DNA of 64,000 nucleotides, taken from contig NC_065536.1 in NCBI RefSeq assembly GCF_932294415.1, positions 53,106,354-53,170,353 of the forward strand, read 5' to 3'. Each line of letters begins with the position of its first letter. The stretch's first letter is position 1. The notes beneath the pieces are model-generated. The model saw only the letters and a list, made by a program, of their open reading frames with translations, was not told the origin of the DNA and searched no databases. Position numbers and translations under genes: made by a program. The stretch comes from Quercus robur (lineage: Eukaryota; Streptophyta; Magnoliopsida; Fagales; Fagaceae). Below, in pieces: positions 22,816 through 36,267 of the stretch.

Positions 22816-25800
22816 TTAGTAGAGCCTTATTCTAGTCTCGATTGCACGCCGGCAAATCGGGCACACTTCAAGGTCTTCCCCACAATCACAACAAGTCTGC
22901 CACATAAAAGTGAAAGGAAACTATTAAAAACGGAGAGAGAGAAAATCTATTATGTAAATATGGTTCTTCGATTTAACCTCAAGGTCCCTATAAAACAGCA
23001 AAGGAATGCAGTGTAGTTTACCTGATGTCCACAACCAAAGGCCATGTTCTTTGCATTAGTAAGACAAATGGGGCAAACCTGTATAAGTTCACCACAAATA
23101 GATTAGTAATCTTGGTGTTGGTGGTGATGACAAAAATACTAAAGAACAACAGCAACTATTATCTATTTCCTTAATAACTATGCAAGGAAGGAATATTTAA
23201 TAAAAACAAAGCATTTTACTTTTTGGAGAACACTCAAAAATACCTGATTGTCATAATGAGAACTTGATGATGGAGCTGTTTCAACTGGTGCATCATATCC
23301 AGTATAAGGAGGATCATACCCGCTATAAGGATGTGCACGCTGCTGAAAACTATTTGAACGCTGCTGAAAACTATTTGTGCGCTGCTGAAAGCTGCTTGAA
23401 CGCTGATTTTTCGAGTTGCTGCTAGAATTCACACCATAAAGAGGTGGAGGAAGAGGAACCCTCTCTGGAGCATTTCCCCTCTGTCTACTGCTTTAACAAT
23501 GGGAAAAGGTGAATGTTAATTTCTACATAACTATGCATAAAAACTGGACCTGAAAAATCTTAAATATTAAAATCCAAACATTACCCTAATAAGCCAAGCT
23601 CAATAGTTGCTTTATATTGAGCAGGTATTTCCATTAAGGCTGCAAGAGCGAATTCAGTCTCTTTTCTAGAAGGATCGACATTCTTTGACATGATTTCTGT
23701 GAAATTGACGAACTAGATGCACAAACAAAAGCACGCCTTTCCAATTAAGTACACATTCAAGGACATGACATCAAAATCTTGGTAACTAAATCAGCAACCA
23801 TTGCTTACCTGGAAATTATCAAAGGCTCGAGCAGGGATGTTATCATCAAATTCCCTCATCATGTCCCAAGGCCCATCTCCGACCCCCACCAAAATTATTG
23901 ACAAAGGATACTCACTGCAATTAAATTATCATATGAGAAACGCAGGTTGGCAACCAGCAGTACTGAGTTGTCAAATTTTTTTTTTTTTGATAAGTAGCTG
24001 TCAAATATTTACCTTGCTTGTACAATTGCATTTATCGTCTTTTGTTCTTGTGGGCTGAGCTGGCCACGCTGAGTATCAACACTTCTTGTTACCTAACAAA
24101 GCAGGCAGTTCTGTGAGGCACAAGTCCTAATATTGATATTATTATAGAGGAATCCTCGCACTAAAATAAACTTGTTCAGCTTTAGCAAAGCAAGACACAT
24201 GTTTTTGCTTGGGAAGACAGAAATAAGGATATAGTAGTCAGATAACCTCAAATTTGAAATCCACAGAAAGCTAAATTTCATTTTGGACCACCCAAAAAAA
24301 AAATAAAATCTGAATTTGAGGTGAATTACCTGCCCATCAGCAATTATCACCAAAACATGGTACTGGCCACTACTTTGCTCAACGGTTGTAATGGCCATCT
24401 CAATAATTGGAGCAAAAGATGTTGGCCCTGCCATCAAGTGAAAAAATAGTAAGAAGGTGCACTAAAAACCTATTGGTTGAATTTCAAGAACACTGAATAG
24501 AATATATATATATATATATAGGTCACTGGGATGAACAGATGCAGCACCTGCAAGTCGAAGGTTAGGGACAATTTCTTTGTATTGCATCAGCACTTCCTCA
24601 AATCCATTGCAAGCACTCTCGTCTGGATAGAAACTGAAGACATCTGTATCATGTGTTGATGCTGCCAAAATATGTAAAGACAATTAACATCATTATAGTC
24701 CAAACATTATATCAAGATAAAAAGAATGTTCAAGACCATGCTTCATATGAAATTACCATCGCCAAATCCATAACAGGGAATTAAGTTATCCTCATCGAAA
24801 GCAGATAAAGTTTTTCCAATAATTGATATTGCTTGTTCATAGGGATTTTGACCATTTCCAATGTGATGTAAGCTTCGTCGGTTGAATGACCTAGCACCTA
24901 AATTATGAAGAAAGATAAGCACACTGCATGCCAAGATATACAACTTATAAGCATTGAGATGAGGTTGAACCTGTCCACTCGTTACTCTTTGTGAAATCAA
25001 TACCAACAATTAGATTAGAAGACTCCAGGCCAGCATTTGCAAGAGCAGCAGTAACCTGCGGTCAATCATTCTCATTAATCACCAAGAGGATGAAAACTTT
25101 GCGAATCATTTGGCAATCAAGATGTTCTAAAGTAGGCACGGACATATATCAATGATGCAATCAGAGCTCGAGACTGAGGTAAACAAGCAAGACAAGGAAA
25201 GAATGAAAGGTACCAACAAATAAAAGAGCTACACAACCAAGTGCATAAAATGATACATTATTTGGTTATCATGCCATATTTTACTACTGGCAAGTAAAGC
25301 TGGCTCTAATTGAAGAGACAAGCCTAATGTAAATTTTTTTCTCAGAACAAGGCCAGCTCCTAGTTAAAATAGTCATAGCTGATTATTTACCAGAATTTTT
25401 CAAGATTGATTTGTTTATACAAGAGGCATGCAACTGCTCAAACAATTGATATATTTTTTTTTTTTGATAGGTAATAAGAATATTATTAAAACAAACTAAA
25501 AAACAGACGAAAGCCAATACAAGGTGTTCATGACGGTGAACACAAGGAAAAGCAATAAACAAAACAAACAGCAAACAACAAACAGGAAAAAACTTAAAGA
25601 GCAATACTAAGAGAAGAAATAAACTCTAAGATAGTGGAGCATTCCGAGAAGCCCCAACACCTAGACCGATCAAATAAAGTCTTTTGGCAAAGAGCTTGTA
25701 ATTGAACCAAGGATTTCTCGGTGTCCTCAAAAGAGCGCCGATTTCTTTCCGTCCAAACAATCCACATCAAACAGTCAAAAACCATATTCCAAATCTCTGA

Positions 25801-27948
25801 ATTAAATTTTCCCAGCCAAAAACTCCAACAATACACCAAGCTTTCCACAGAGCCTGGCATGACCCAATGAATCCCAAAGATCTTAAGCATATAAACCCAC
25901 AGAGAGTGAGCGACCGGACAATGGAGGAGAAGTGTCATTCCCACCACCCATAGGGATCCGAGATTGAATGAACTCAAGGAAAGATAAGGCAGCCCCTAAT
26001 TCCCTTTCATGAAAATTCCTATGAAATCTCAAATTCCAGAATCTATCGATACCACCCTCTTGGTAGCATAAAACATCAGAAATGCAAGCTTCCTTGTCAT
26101 TAGAACACACATACAACTGAGGATAGAGCCTATTAAGCGTGTTATCTCCAACCCACTTATCATGCCAAAAAAGAATACGAGAGCCATCCCCCACTACTAA
26201 GGACACATGGTTGGAAAAACTCTCCCAACCATCATGAATACCACGCCACGGACCACATCCGTGGGCCCTTCTACAAATTTTAGTACTCCACCCCCCCTTG
26301 ACCCTCACCAATTGATATTATAGTCACATTTGTCCTAATTTTGAAGATCTGAAGGAAGCAATTACGAGAGCTCTAGGGAAAAAAAAAAAATTTAATCTTT
26401 CACCTCTCAACATCATAATCAATGCAAGTAGTGCCAAAAGCAAATGGTAATAATATTACAAGGAATAGAGCATGGAAACCTCCTCATACTGAAGAAACTA
26501 CAGGTCACAATTTCCAGTTGTTGACTTCAGAAATAAATGACAGGTTTCAAAGCTATCGGCCAAAATATAACTTTCCAGCTTAATACGAGTACAAAACTCG
26601 AAAAGCCAAGGGTTACTTTTACAACACCCTAACTTTAAGGTAGGGGCTGAGAAAATCAAGCAGCCAGAGGTTTACCATTGTTAAAATGCTATGAGAGTAC
26701 AATCACTTGTCATAGCTAGAGAGAGAGAGATGGAAAAATTAGCTTATGAGACCGGCTTATACAGTGCACCCCTCATAATATATGAGTCCCGCAGATTTGT
26801 AGGGTAAGGAAGATGCCGTATAAACCGCCTTGCAAGATACTCTCTCAAAAGCCTCTTAGCCATGGAACTATAGTTGTCACAGGGAAAGATACAATTGGGG
26901 AGAAACAAGTGGGAAAAGTACTTAATATTGAGCAAAGTACAAATTTTAAAAGAGCAAACACTCTTCTTCTTCCTCCATCCACCCCTCTCCCCCCCACTCC
27001 ACCAAAAAAAAAAAAAAAAAAAATCTTGGATCTATAAATTCATGTCAGAAATACAATAGAAGATTTGAACATCCAGAGATTTAATGAATCTCAGATGGGA
27101 ATTGTTGAACACATATCAGAATCAAAGATTTTAATCATTTTTCCCAAAAGAGAAATAGTTTAACACAAAAACCTGAGGATATACATGTCTCCTATACTCT
27201 CCCAAGATTTCAATCCTTCAATTAACTGGAGAAAAAAATAAATAAATAACAGAAGCTTATTTTTTTTCCTTTCACATGAGAATTGAAACCACTCTTATTA
27301 TGGTCCGTTCACATACCTTTAAAAATATCTCGGAATATGCTTATGTTGACAAACTGAGAGGCCAGCAAGGCTTTAATTGTCACCTCTAGTTCAAACACAA
27401 TATATTCTACTTGTTTGACCATACTTAAAAATCTTTGGATCAAGCATGCACATACTAATATATAGATAACACATGTAAAATTTTCTGGAAACTTCTACTC
27501 CTTTTATGTTTCAAGATTGTAAAGTGCATAGGCAATTTGTTGTATTAGTACCAAAATTCCATACAAGACACCAAACAAAAAAAACAAAACACAAAAACAG
27601 ATGGTCTTTAAAGTAGTAGAGAAAATCACAAACATAAATACTGCATATGGGTCTAACCTCATCTAAGGACCTGTAGTTATCAGCAATCCTCGAGTATTTT
27701 CTATCCAATTTTCTGTGCGGTTGTGCCACTGGTATCTCTGACCCATAATTATAAGATGCTTGGGATCCATAACTAGAAGATGGTGGTGGTTGCCCATGTT
27801 GATGCTGTGGCGTATAATTATATGAACTCTGCTGATGATATGGGGTTTGTGGAGGATACCCATATTGTTGATTATATGTTGAAGAACTCGCAGACCCATA
27901 TGATGGAAACTCTCTCCTACCTGACCCTTTCGAACTTTTACTACCCAT
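22816..27948 (-). CDS. RGLG-type E3 ubiquitin ligase (copine/vWA plus RING)
   Basis: RGLG proteins are plasma-membrane-associated RING ligases. In Arabidopsis RGLG1/2 build K63-linked ubiquitin chains and act in auxin and drought responses. Exons: 27948-27658, 25055-24971, 24897-24757, 24661-24548, 24427-24330, 24092-24013, 23914-23809, 23712-23585, 23490-23244, 23078-23022, 22896-22816; total 1428 nt, 475 residues plus stop, all GT-AG and in phase. The start is at 27948 because MGSKSSKG fits an N-myristoylation signal (Gly2, Ser6). Residues 10-75 are Tyr/Gln/Pro/Ser-rich. The copine/vWA domain covers about 95-345, with the metal site D117-F-T-K-S121. A RING of C3HC4 type lies at 432-464: C432, C435, C446, H448, C451, C454, C461, C464. 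A 7-residue repeat (SFQQR core) precedes the RING. Which family member this is cannot be fixed by eye. It looks intact. Confidence 0.94.
23336..23412 (-). repeat. 21-bp coding minisatellite in RGLG exon 9
   Basis: About three and a half units encode [21 protein letters not shown] and then AHPYS. Each unit is a multiple of three, so copy-number change keeps the frame. It sits in the linker between the copine domain and the RING. Confidence 0.85.
25453..26308 (-). mobile_element. 5'-truncated L1-type LINE in RGLG intron 1
   Basis: CAATTGATAT flanks the insert on both sides (25443-25452 and 26309-26318), a 10-bp TSD. On the minus strand it ends in poly-A (the T run at 25454-25465). Coding remnants are the region just before and after the RT zinc-binding domain: [29 protein letters not shown] and then [39 protein letters not shown]. 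The zinc-binding core between them is deleted. It is in the same orientation as RGLG, inside the intron, and does not touch exons. Confidence 0.9.
26319..27657 (-). other. remainder of RGLG intron 1
   Basis: Contains a poly-A/poly-C stretch at 26990-27023 and otherwise ordinary AT-rich intron sequence. Open frames at 26744-27059 are not conserved-looking. No additional gene seen. Confidence 0.6.
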
Positions 27949-29928
27949 CTTCAAAAAAATAGTACAAACAGAAACTTAGATTCAATCTATTTATTATTTA
28001 TTGTTCATTAGCAAAAGCTTAAGCCAAAACTCCTTGACCTTCAAAGTTTTGGTCAACAACCTCGTTTACAAGCAAAATACAAATACTCGGCAACTTCTGA
28101 ATCTTGGTGTATTCAAAAAGGACACAAACATTTAACACAACAAGTGTCTTTCAAATAGAATGACAACAAATGTGAAAAAAGATAATGAATTTTCAAACCA
28201 CTAATATGGAACAAAGACCAAAAAAACAGCGGCGAAACACGACCGAGTCTAAAAACGCCGACCATCGACGAAACCCATATCGTAGAACGTTACGCACTTC
28301 GTGAATTTTCAGGTAAATTACATGAACAGCGAAGAACAGTCACAACTGGGGTTCTCATTATTATAGATAACGTGCAAGAGACTAGTAATATTATGATTTC
28401 TACAATTTAATCAATATTTTAAACGAAAATTGAGGCTGTAACTTGTATCTAGAATATACTAAAACTATATATTATATCATTATTATAGGCCTAGACTCAC
28501 GGGCAAGTAATTTTATTTTTTATATTATATAATCATGAGCAAGTTTAATTTGACAACTAGGCAAGCTATTATATAGTCTTTATAGTCAACTACAACTTTT
28601 TTCCATCCACCGTTCTAAATTTCCATTACAAGTTGTTTGAACTTTTAGTAGAAATTTTAAAGATAACAGCCTTTATAATAATAAATTATTATCACCCATG
28701 CTAATCTTAATCTAGTGGATTTCTAGAATCTTGATCCTAGAGTGCATTACACATTTCGCAAAATTATTATTGACTTTTTTTTTTTTTGAGAAACTATTAT
28801 TATTGACTTTAATTGTTATGTTTAAAACTCAAGACATTGACCCTAAATGCAAGGCCATTACCCTCATTTGTAATGAAATTTAATTATTAAAAAATCATTG
28901 TATTTCTAATTTTTTTTTCATTGTGATAAACACTTTTTTTTATTAGAATATTAAATATCTTTAACACACACGAGAAGAGTTCTCGTGGAAGAAACTTTAA
29001 AGAAACTTACAGTGGTGTATATTCAAAAGGGTCTAATTGTGACAAATTCTTAATTAATGTTATGGAGGCATTTAATTCTCTATAATGTGTCCCTGATATG
29101 ATAAACATTACAATAATGTGGCATTAAGATTTTTTATTTATTTTATTTTTTCTAACATTATTATAATCTAAAATCACAAAATATATCACATCACCTTAAT
29201 CTCATCACCTTTCTAACCAATGTAATATTATATTCCTGTATTGAGATTATATAAAAGTAAGATTACAAAAATCAAATGTAATATAACAGCGTAATGTAAC
29301 ATCATGGTAAATCAAACAGTCTGTATAGAAGTTTTAATGTAACTCAATTAACAACTTTTAATGTTTCCTATAGAAGTTTCTAGGATTCAAATTTTTCTTT
29401 CCCAACTATTGAATTATAAAATTAATTTAAAAAAAAAAAAAAAAAAAACCTCTTAAATCACAATTGTGCCTATTTGGTATTCCATTTTAATTAAAATCGT
29501 ACATTTTCATAATATAGTTTTTCTATATTGCACTTCTTTTTTTGGTAAATATAGCTTTTTCAAATAATTAATATTCAAAAAATAATAATAAATTGTCCAA
29601 ATTAGCTGTCCATACACCTCTTATGATTGAGTTAAGAATTGCCATTTTAATGGTTCCACCACAATTTGTTTGTTTGCAGATTGTAATGTCGTTTGTAATT
29701 GACAGGAATGAGTTTTTAAAGAATAAGAGCATCTTTTACCATAATTCAATCACATCACATTGCAAATTATGTGCGATGGAAGGTTAGTAATGGCATAATG
29801 GGTCGATATGGACCTCTCATACCTTTGTCACATCATATAAATAAGTGTGAACAAAATTACAAGAAAAATAAAATGTGTCCCTATAAAAGAAAAAATATCT
29901 TGTGAGATTTATACAATATGTCTACTTC
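27949..29928. other. RGLG promoter side and AT-rich intergenic DNA
   Basis: The RGLG leader probably lies in 27949-28330, the less AT-rich part. Beyond it are A/T runs at 28771-28788 and 29429-29448. The open frame 29593-29787 has no recognisable domain. No transposon end was defined here. Confidence 0.5.
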
Positions 29929-29931
29929 TAG

Positions 29932-30393
29932 GGGCGGAGCTACATGGGGAGGGCCTTTCCCCCCTCCCCCAACTATTTGAGTTGATCCAATAATGTTTTT
30001 AAAAAAAATTGTCCAATTTGTCTAGTAGTTATAGAAAACATATTGTTTCTCAAATTCATTTTTATGGTAAAATGTGTTCTCGTATTTTTTAAAGTTTTAG
30101 ATCATTTATGTCTTTAAACACTTCATTAATTCAATTGAAAATTTTTTACTCACAATGGTAGACAATTTGGTAACTTATATGGAAAATGAAAATTGTAAGG
30201 ATTTCACTATGGAAGATGGTGAAAGATTAATTTAATTCTATGAAACATTTAATTTTAAGGATTCATTATGAAAGATACTAATTTTTTGTGTATGTGTATA
30301 TATACATGTGTGTATGTATATAAAAGTTTGTATAGACTAATAAATTAACAAACAAATCGGCCCCCCAAACAAAAATTTCTAACTTCGCACCTG
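29932..30393. mobile_element. possible non-autonomous DNA transposon
   Basis: The left edge GGGGCGGAGCTACATGGGGA and right edge TCTAACTTCGCACCTGTC are weakly inverted (GGGGCGGAGCTA against AGGTGCGAAGTTA). Next to them are C-rich CCCCCCTCCCCC and GGCCCCCC tracts. The composition shift against the flanks supports an inserted unit. No TSD confirmed. Confidence 0.35.
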
Positions 30394-32749
30394 TCAACTT
30401 CATGCTAGATGGTTTCTCAACACTTGTGGAACACATATATTGTGACTTGTGAGATCGCTATGTATATACTTTTCTCTCCTATGAAAATTTTCCCTATGCA
30501 TTAGAATTTCTTAAAAGTGATGGTTTGGTAAGGTTTGGTAGGGTTCTAGTCTCCTATAGTCCTACGTGAATGTCTAATTTTCAAATAATTTTTTGGGAGA
30601 GATAGTGGAAACAACATGTCAATTTGGTTTTAATTGGATGATAAAAAGTCTTGAGTCTAAAACACTAAAGTATCATGGGTAACTTCTCAGCAAAAGCCAA
30701 AAGGAAAGAAAAAGAGATTGTGACTTGAGGATTAGAAATGGTCATAACTCACTAGGAGTGTGACAGTGGCATTTGCCCAAATAATTTGGAAGATATGTGG
30801 ATTCTTTGGTAGCTGATGCCGACAATTTGATATTAGGGATCCACACCTTTTAAAAGTCTATAAACTACTTTTATTGATTTTCAATTGAGCCAATCACTAA
30901 TATCAATATTTTATCTACTACTAACAATTTGCCATATAAGAAATTATGATTTTTTTTTTTTTTTTTGGTGTCTATAAACTTTTTCTAAAATTCATTCTAT
31001 CCACTGAATTTTCTTTCAAACAGTGATTATAATCTATTTAAACCTATTTAATAGTTATGTAACTGTTTTTTTTTTATTAAATGTAATTGATTTATTTAGA
31101 TGATTAATATTTAATACTAACAATTTTTTAGTTAAAACAATATAAAGTTTTATTTCTCACGGAAATTTCCAACAAGTCCTTAATAAATTAAGATTATAAA
31201 TACTTATTTTCATGCTTAAATTCAAGAAGTAATTCAATTAGCAGCCATGTCTTTTTAATTGTTATAATAACTAGTATTATGCTCGTGCAATGAATGACTT
31301 AATCATAATTATATGTAAATTATTTCAATATTATAATTATATTGAAGTTTTTGAACTTGTAAGGGATATTTTAACATTTCAATATTATAATCAAGGGCAT
31401 ATTTAGTATAAAATAAAACTAATTATATATTTAAATACAAAATTGAGAACTCTTCAAAAAAAATATACAAAATTGAGAAAGAAAATTCAGTATTCTAAGA
31501 AATACAAAACCTAAGAATGGAATAGCTATAATATATGGTATTGGCAGAAAAAAAAAAGTTTGGGATAATTATATCTTCTTATCAAATGACATGACAAATT
31601 GACAATCATTATAGGATTCATAATATCTATAAACAACCTAAAAGATTTGTCATTATGGGATTCATAATCTCTAAAAACAACCCAAAAAAACAATTGAAGG
31701 CAAGCTTAGGTTAAAGCCAATTCAATCACTAAAACAATCCAATTCCTAAGCATTAAAAAAAATTTGCAGATTTAAGTAAATAGAGACGTACGTGGTAATT
31801 GGATTTGGTGAATCAACTGGTCACTTCTCTAGCTGAAGTATCATGCCCCTTTAACTACTACCATTGAGAATGAAGAGACTTTTTAATCAATTTGAGAATT
31901 GAAAGCACATTTTTCTTAATATTTGCTGTTATTTCTATAAAAATAAATAATGAAAATAGAGTGTGTATTAATTTTGACATTTATTTTTTAAATAAAAGGT
32001 CTAGATAAGTATCCTCCTTCATTTTTTATATCAAATCAATAAACATAGAAAGAAAAAACAAAATGCAATCATTTATCTCATTAAGAGTTTTTTTTTTTTT
32101 TTTAATTCACATATTTGATCAACATATATGAACCCTGAACCATCAATGGATCCTACTAATAACAGGATTTCCTGTTTGGATTTCATCATTTTGCATACTC
32201 TCACAAAAATTCTTAAACTCTCTTAAATACTCCTATCTTTTAGTTAAATAATTTTAAATTTAAAAACATAAACTGGTTAAAATAGTAATTTGAATTACTA
32301 CTTTTTATTTTAAATTCAAATTTTCAAACTTTTATCAACTCCCACGTAGTGAAAGATTCTAAAAATTATAACACTGTCTTTATCTCACTTTTAAACATTA
32401 TTCCACATTATTTTATCTATTTCTTAAATAAATAAAAAATACTTACAGTTATTTTATTTATTATTTTTTTGGACAAATGACTTCTCCTATTTGAATTTCA
32501 ATGCCTCTAAATGGGCAAAAAAAAAAAAAATCAAGAGCTTCAATTTCAAATTGTTTCTTCCATTCATATCAGCCACTAACTCATGTACAAATAAATAATT
32601 AGAAAAAAAAAACCATCAGAAATATCCTAAGAATTAGGATACTATCTTTATCTCACTTTTAAACATTATAACACTAAATACAAAATAAAAAATAAAAAAG
32701 AGCCTCATCGCATGCACTGTTAACATATGATAAGGCCTATATGTATATT
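30394..32749. other. AT-rich intergenic DNA with a degraded Helitron-like end
   Basis: At 31271-31274 the minus strand reads GTGCTCGTGCAAT-like hairpin material followed by CTAG and T (minus strand CATTGCACGAGCATAATACTAG), resembling the Helitron end at 42000. The hairpin is short and the opposite end was not found. The rest shows only A/T runs and no gene. Confidence 0.4.
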
Positions 32750-32795
32750 CTAGTCTCTAAACACACGCTACGTACACACGTGTTTAGAGGCTTTT
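32750..32795 (-). mobile_element. Helitron-like 3' end with 10-bp hairpin
   Basis: On the minus strand CTCTAAACAC and GTGTTTAGAG form a perfect 10-bp stem, followed within two bases by CTAG (32753-32750). The next base is A rather than the usual T. The hairpin resembles that at 33103-33135. The rest of the element was not delimited. Confidence 0.45.
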
Positions 32796-33098
32796 AAAAA
32801 AAATAAGAAAACAATTTGTGTCTCTATAGTGTATATGAGGAAAAAAATTTCAGTATTATAAACTTGTTTAAAATAAACACACACATACAAACATGTGAGT
32901 GAGAAAACATAAAAAATTAATTTAAGGAAAAAGAATTAAGAAAATTACCTTAGCTATCTAAGTGAAAAAGAAAGGGAGGGAGAAAGGGAATTTATTTATG
33001 TTTTTGTTTTGGCAACTAGCTTGACATTCAGAAAAAAAAAGATATATATATATATATATATACACACACACTAGCCTCTCTCTCTATATATATATATA

Positions 33099-33438
33099 CT
33101 AGCTTCTAAGCACGCGCTCACATGTGTGCTCAGAGGTTCTTCTATTTTTTTGGGTAAATGTTAATAATTAGCATTTATTATAATTTAGAATTTTTTTTTT
33201 AAATTTTCAAACAAATATAAAGAATAAACCTTAGAGATAAGCTACCACTATAATTTCTTTTTTGAATGTGAAGGGAAAAAAATCCTAAATTTTAGTTCTC
33301 TTTTTTAATTCAAAATAAAATTTGTTATTTAACAATTATAACTTTATTTCTAAATGAACTTACGTTTCATTAATGAGGGTATTTTTGAACCACATAAAAA
33401 TCCAGTTGAAAGAGGGGAATCCTCTTATATATTGTAGT
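33099..33438 (-). mobile_element. short non-autonomous Helitron
   Basis: The 3' end on the minus strand has TCTGAGCAC paired with GTGCTTAGA, then AGCTAG and a host T. The 5' end, near 33438, reads CTACAATATATAAGAGGATT followed by CTGGATTTTTATGTGG. The last words recur at 35497-35570 behind a TCTAT start. About 340 bp with no coding sequence. Confidence 0.55.
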
Positions 33439-33724
33439 GCTTAAATTTAAGGATATGAATGAAAATGTGGGGTGAGTTTTCTAGTAATTGGAGGAATCTA
33501 GGAGAGTTGAGTTTGAAAAACAACAAAAAAGTTATCATATTTTGTAGGCTATGTTTTAGGTGTGAGTTAGACATATATTTTTACAGGGTTATTCTCAAAT
33601 TAGTTTGGTCTCTATTTAAATGTTGGATGCATGGGTAATTTTGAAACACAAAATAAGATTCCAAATAGGAAGCCCAGTACTGTTTCATTCAACTGCCTTG
33701 TAAAGTTGTGATTTACAACTAGTT
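33439..33724. other. intergenic spacer
   Basis: Nothing recognisable between the Helitron and the LTR. Confidence 0.5.
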
Positions 33725-34752
33725 TGTGTTGGCTTTTATTCCGTGCCAAATTTGATTGTAATTTTGTTCAATCTCTATGTACCTTGTATTTTATGTGGGA
33801 TTTCTTTGTAAGGGTTGTGTGTGAAAGAGAGTGTGAAGACTCAAGGCAAAGTGAAGAGCAAGAAGTTTTTGTGGGTAGCTTGCGAGAAGCCTTCCCGCAA
33901 AGTGAAACATGTGTCTTGCACATGACTGAAATGCAAAGAATCATGACAGAAGCTGACAACTGGTTTTCGTGAGTGTCTCGCAGGTAAGGCTTTCCCGCGA
34001 GATACCCGCGAAACATTCTATTTTGCCAATTTGTCATATCTGATACACTAGGTCTCTGCACATACTATATATATCCACATTACCCACATTCTAAGAGGAG
34101 TGTTTTTTATAGAGAAAACCCTAACCACTATCCTTAAAAGTGAGAGATTGTTATACCCACAATTCTCTACACAATCCATTGTGGTTTTCCTCAACTCCTA
34201 CCTCTCCATTTCCAAATCCTTAAGAGGTTGATAGCCCAAACACTTACCACACCCATTCTGAATGTCAAGTGAGATTTTGGTGTTGTTGGGAAGTATTGGA
34301 AGAAGCCAAGTTTTGGTGGATGCAATCAGGCGTATTGCAGGATCTGAAAAGTTAGACAAGACATGGTTCTAAGAAATTCTGTTGGAGTAGGAGCTTAGAG
34401 GGTTTAGGTGCATTGGATAGATTAAGTTTGGAGGGTCTTTTGCTATTCATGTATCCCAACTTATTGTCTAGTGGATCGATTTACCGCTTAGAGGGCGACG
34501 GAAATGTTTTACGCCGAGTACTTCGATTTCCTCTTCAATAACACATCAACGTGTTATCTTGTGTTTACATTCTTCTTCCCTACTCTTTTGGCTTTCGTTT
34601 TACTGTTGTGTTTTGTTGAATATGGCTTAGAGTAGTTTTATTATTTGTTCGCTCGTATTTACTCTATTCCGCACTTAGTTTAAATTAAAGTAAAATCAAT
34701 CAAGCCGTAACTTTTAATTTAAGGGTCTAAACAACTCTTGTATTTTAACACA
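33725..34752 (+). mobile_element. probable solo LTR, about 1028 bp
   Basis: Starts TGTGTTGG and ends TTAACACA, giving a 6-bp terminal inverted pair TGTGTT/AACACA. The 3' half has the wording of plant copia LTRs, with GGATCGATTTACCGC, TTTTACGCCGAG and TTCGATTTCCTC. The flanks TAGTT and TAATC could be a decayed 5-bp TSD, with two transitions. No PBS or coding sequence follows, so it is solo or truncated. Open frames at 33724-34061 are chance. Confidence 0.65.
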
Positions 34753-36267
34753 TAATCGAGCTTTCATATCTTAAATAAATTACAATAATTTGATTTGACA
34801 CAATCCTTACACTATATTTTGCTTACACTATATTTTGCTTTGAATTCTTCCAAAAATATACTAAGATATCTATGTGAATTAATATTTAAGCATCAAATTA
34901 GTATCAACTATCAACATATAACACGTTAATCTGCTATTTCAATCAACAACAGCAACCAAAAAAAAAACAAACTTATAACAATCACTATAGAATAATTATA
35001 AAGAAAACCCGAAATTCACAAATTATAAGCTATCCAAATTCATAAGCATTAGAAGAAAAAAAATTAAGCATAAATCTCCACATTATTTTGGGGAAAAAAT
35101 TATTTTAATTTTTCAAATTTTCAAATTTATAATAATATGATGGATTTTTATAGAAAGAATAAACCTAAAATGTTGTATTTTGCTTGCTCTCTGTTCAACT
35201 GATAGGGTGCATGAAACTTGGTTTAGTGGCTACAGATGTCAGTTTGTATGAAAGTGTGAATATTGGTGTGAAATAGCGTCTTTAGGCCAACTAATGAGAG
35301 CAAAAATATAAACAAAACAAAGAGGAGAAATACTGAAGTACATACCTGTGATCGCAATACCAAGCTAGAGAATTTGGGGATTCATATATATAGAGGTGAG
35401 TTCCACTAATAAAATATAAGATATATAATCTTGGAAATTGAGACTTCGGAGAGTTCTATTTAACATATAATTTCAAATTATATTGAAGTTAAATTATCTA
35501 TCCATACTATTTATAAGATGATTCTCCTTTTTAGATTAGATTTTTATGTGGTTTAAAAATACTCCCTAAACCTTAGATTTAACAGATAAAAAATTTGAGG
35601 ACAACCCAGTAAAAGTACATTTCTAACTCCACTTGAAATGTTTACAAAATATGACGCTTTCCTACTAATCTAGGTCTTCAAAATAAGCTTATCCAAAATT
35701 AAAAATAAAAAATAAAAAAATTATGACACTAGACCACTCTTCAAAATAGGACATTCTTTAAATGCCTACAAAATAAGACATCTGAACAAATCGTTTGGAA
35801 TTAAAAAAAAAAAAAAAAAAAAAATCATATGTGAAATTCTAATCAATTAGCTGTATATGCGTATAGAGATAGCGTTTATTTTTAAAAAATATATAGGTTT
35901 TTTTTTATACCTCTTAATTTTGTTAAAATACTACTGGTTACCTGATAGTCCTAATCCAAGTAAATCAGCTATCTTATCCATATTTTGATATGCACATTGC
36001 TTGTTTTTTTTCCCAACGTTGGAAGTTTAACTCAAATCAATGAAAGAAGTGATAAAGTAGTTGTTCATAAGAACAAATAAATTGTTTGTTCTTATCCAAA
36101 ACATTGAAATTTGGTGAAGTTATTTGACGCAATCTCAACCTCTAAGCTCAACTTTGATTATATAGTATAGTATATGATTATTATGTTCTTTTGATTACAA
36201 GCTTCAATTGTTTTAAAAAATAAATAAATTTAGGTATTTATGATATTTTATAGTTCTCATAGAAGAA
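34753..36267. other. AT-rich intergenic DNA with a Helitron 5' start
   Basis: At 35497 TCTATCCATACTATTTATAA follows an A and leads into AGATTTTTATGTGG, matching the 5' part of the Helitron at 33438 in the opposite orientation. No matching 3' hairpin was found downstream. An A run lies at 35802-35823. No genes seen. Confidence 0.45.

Noticed and set aside
31240-31310. Complete Helitron on the minus strand ending at 31271
   Set aside because: Only a degraded hairpin-CTAG end is visible and no 5' start was found, so it is described as a possible remnant only.
33724-34061. Two overlapping open frames of 82 and 97 residues
   Set aside because: They lie inside an LTR, overlap on opposite strands and have no domain.
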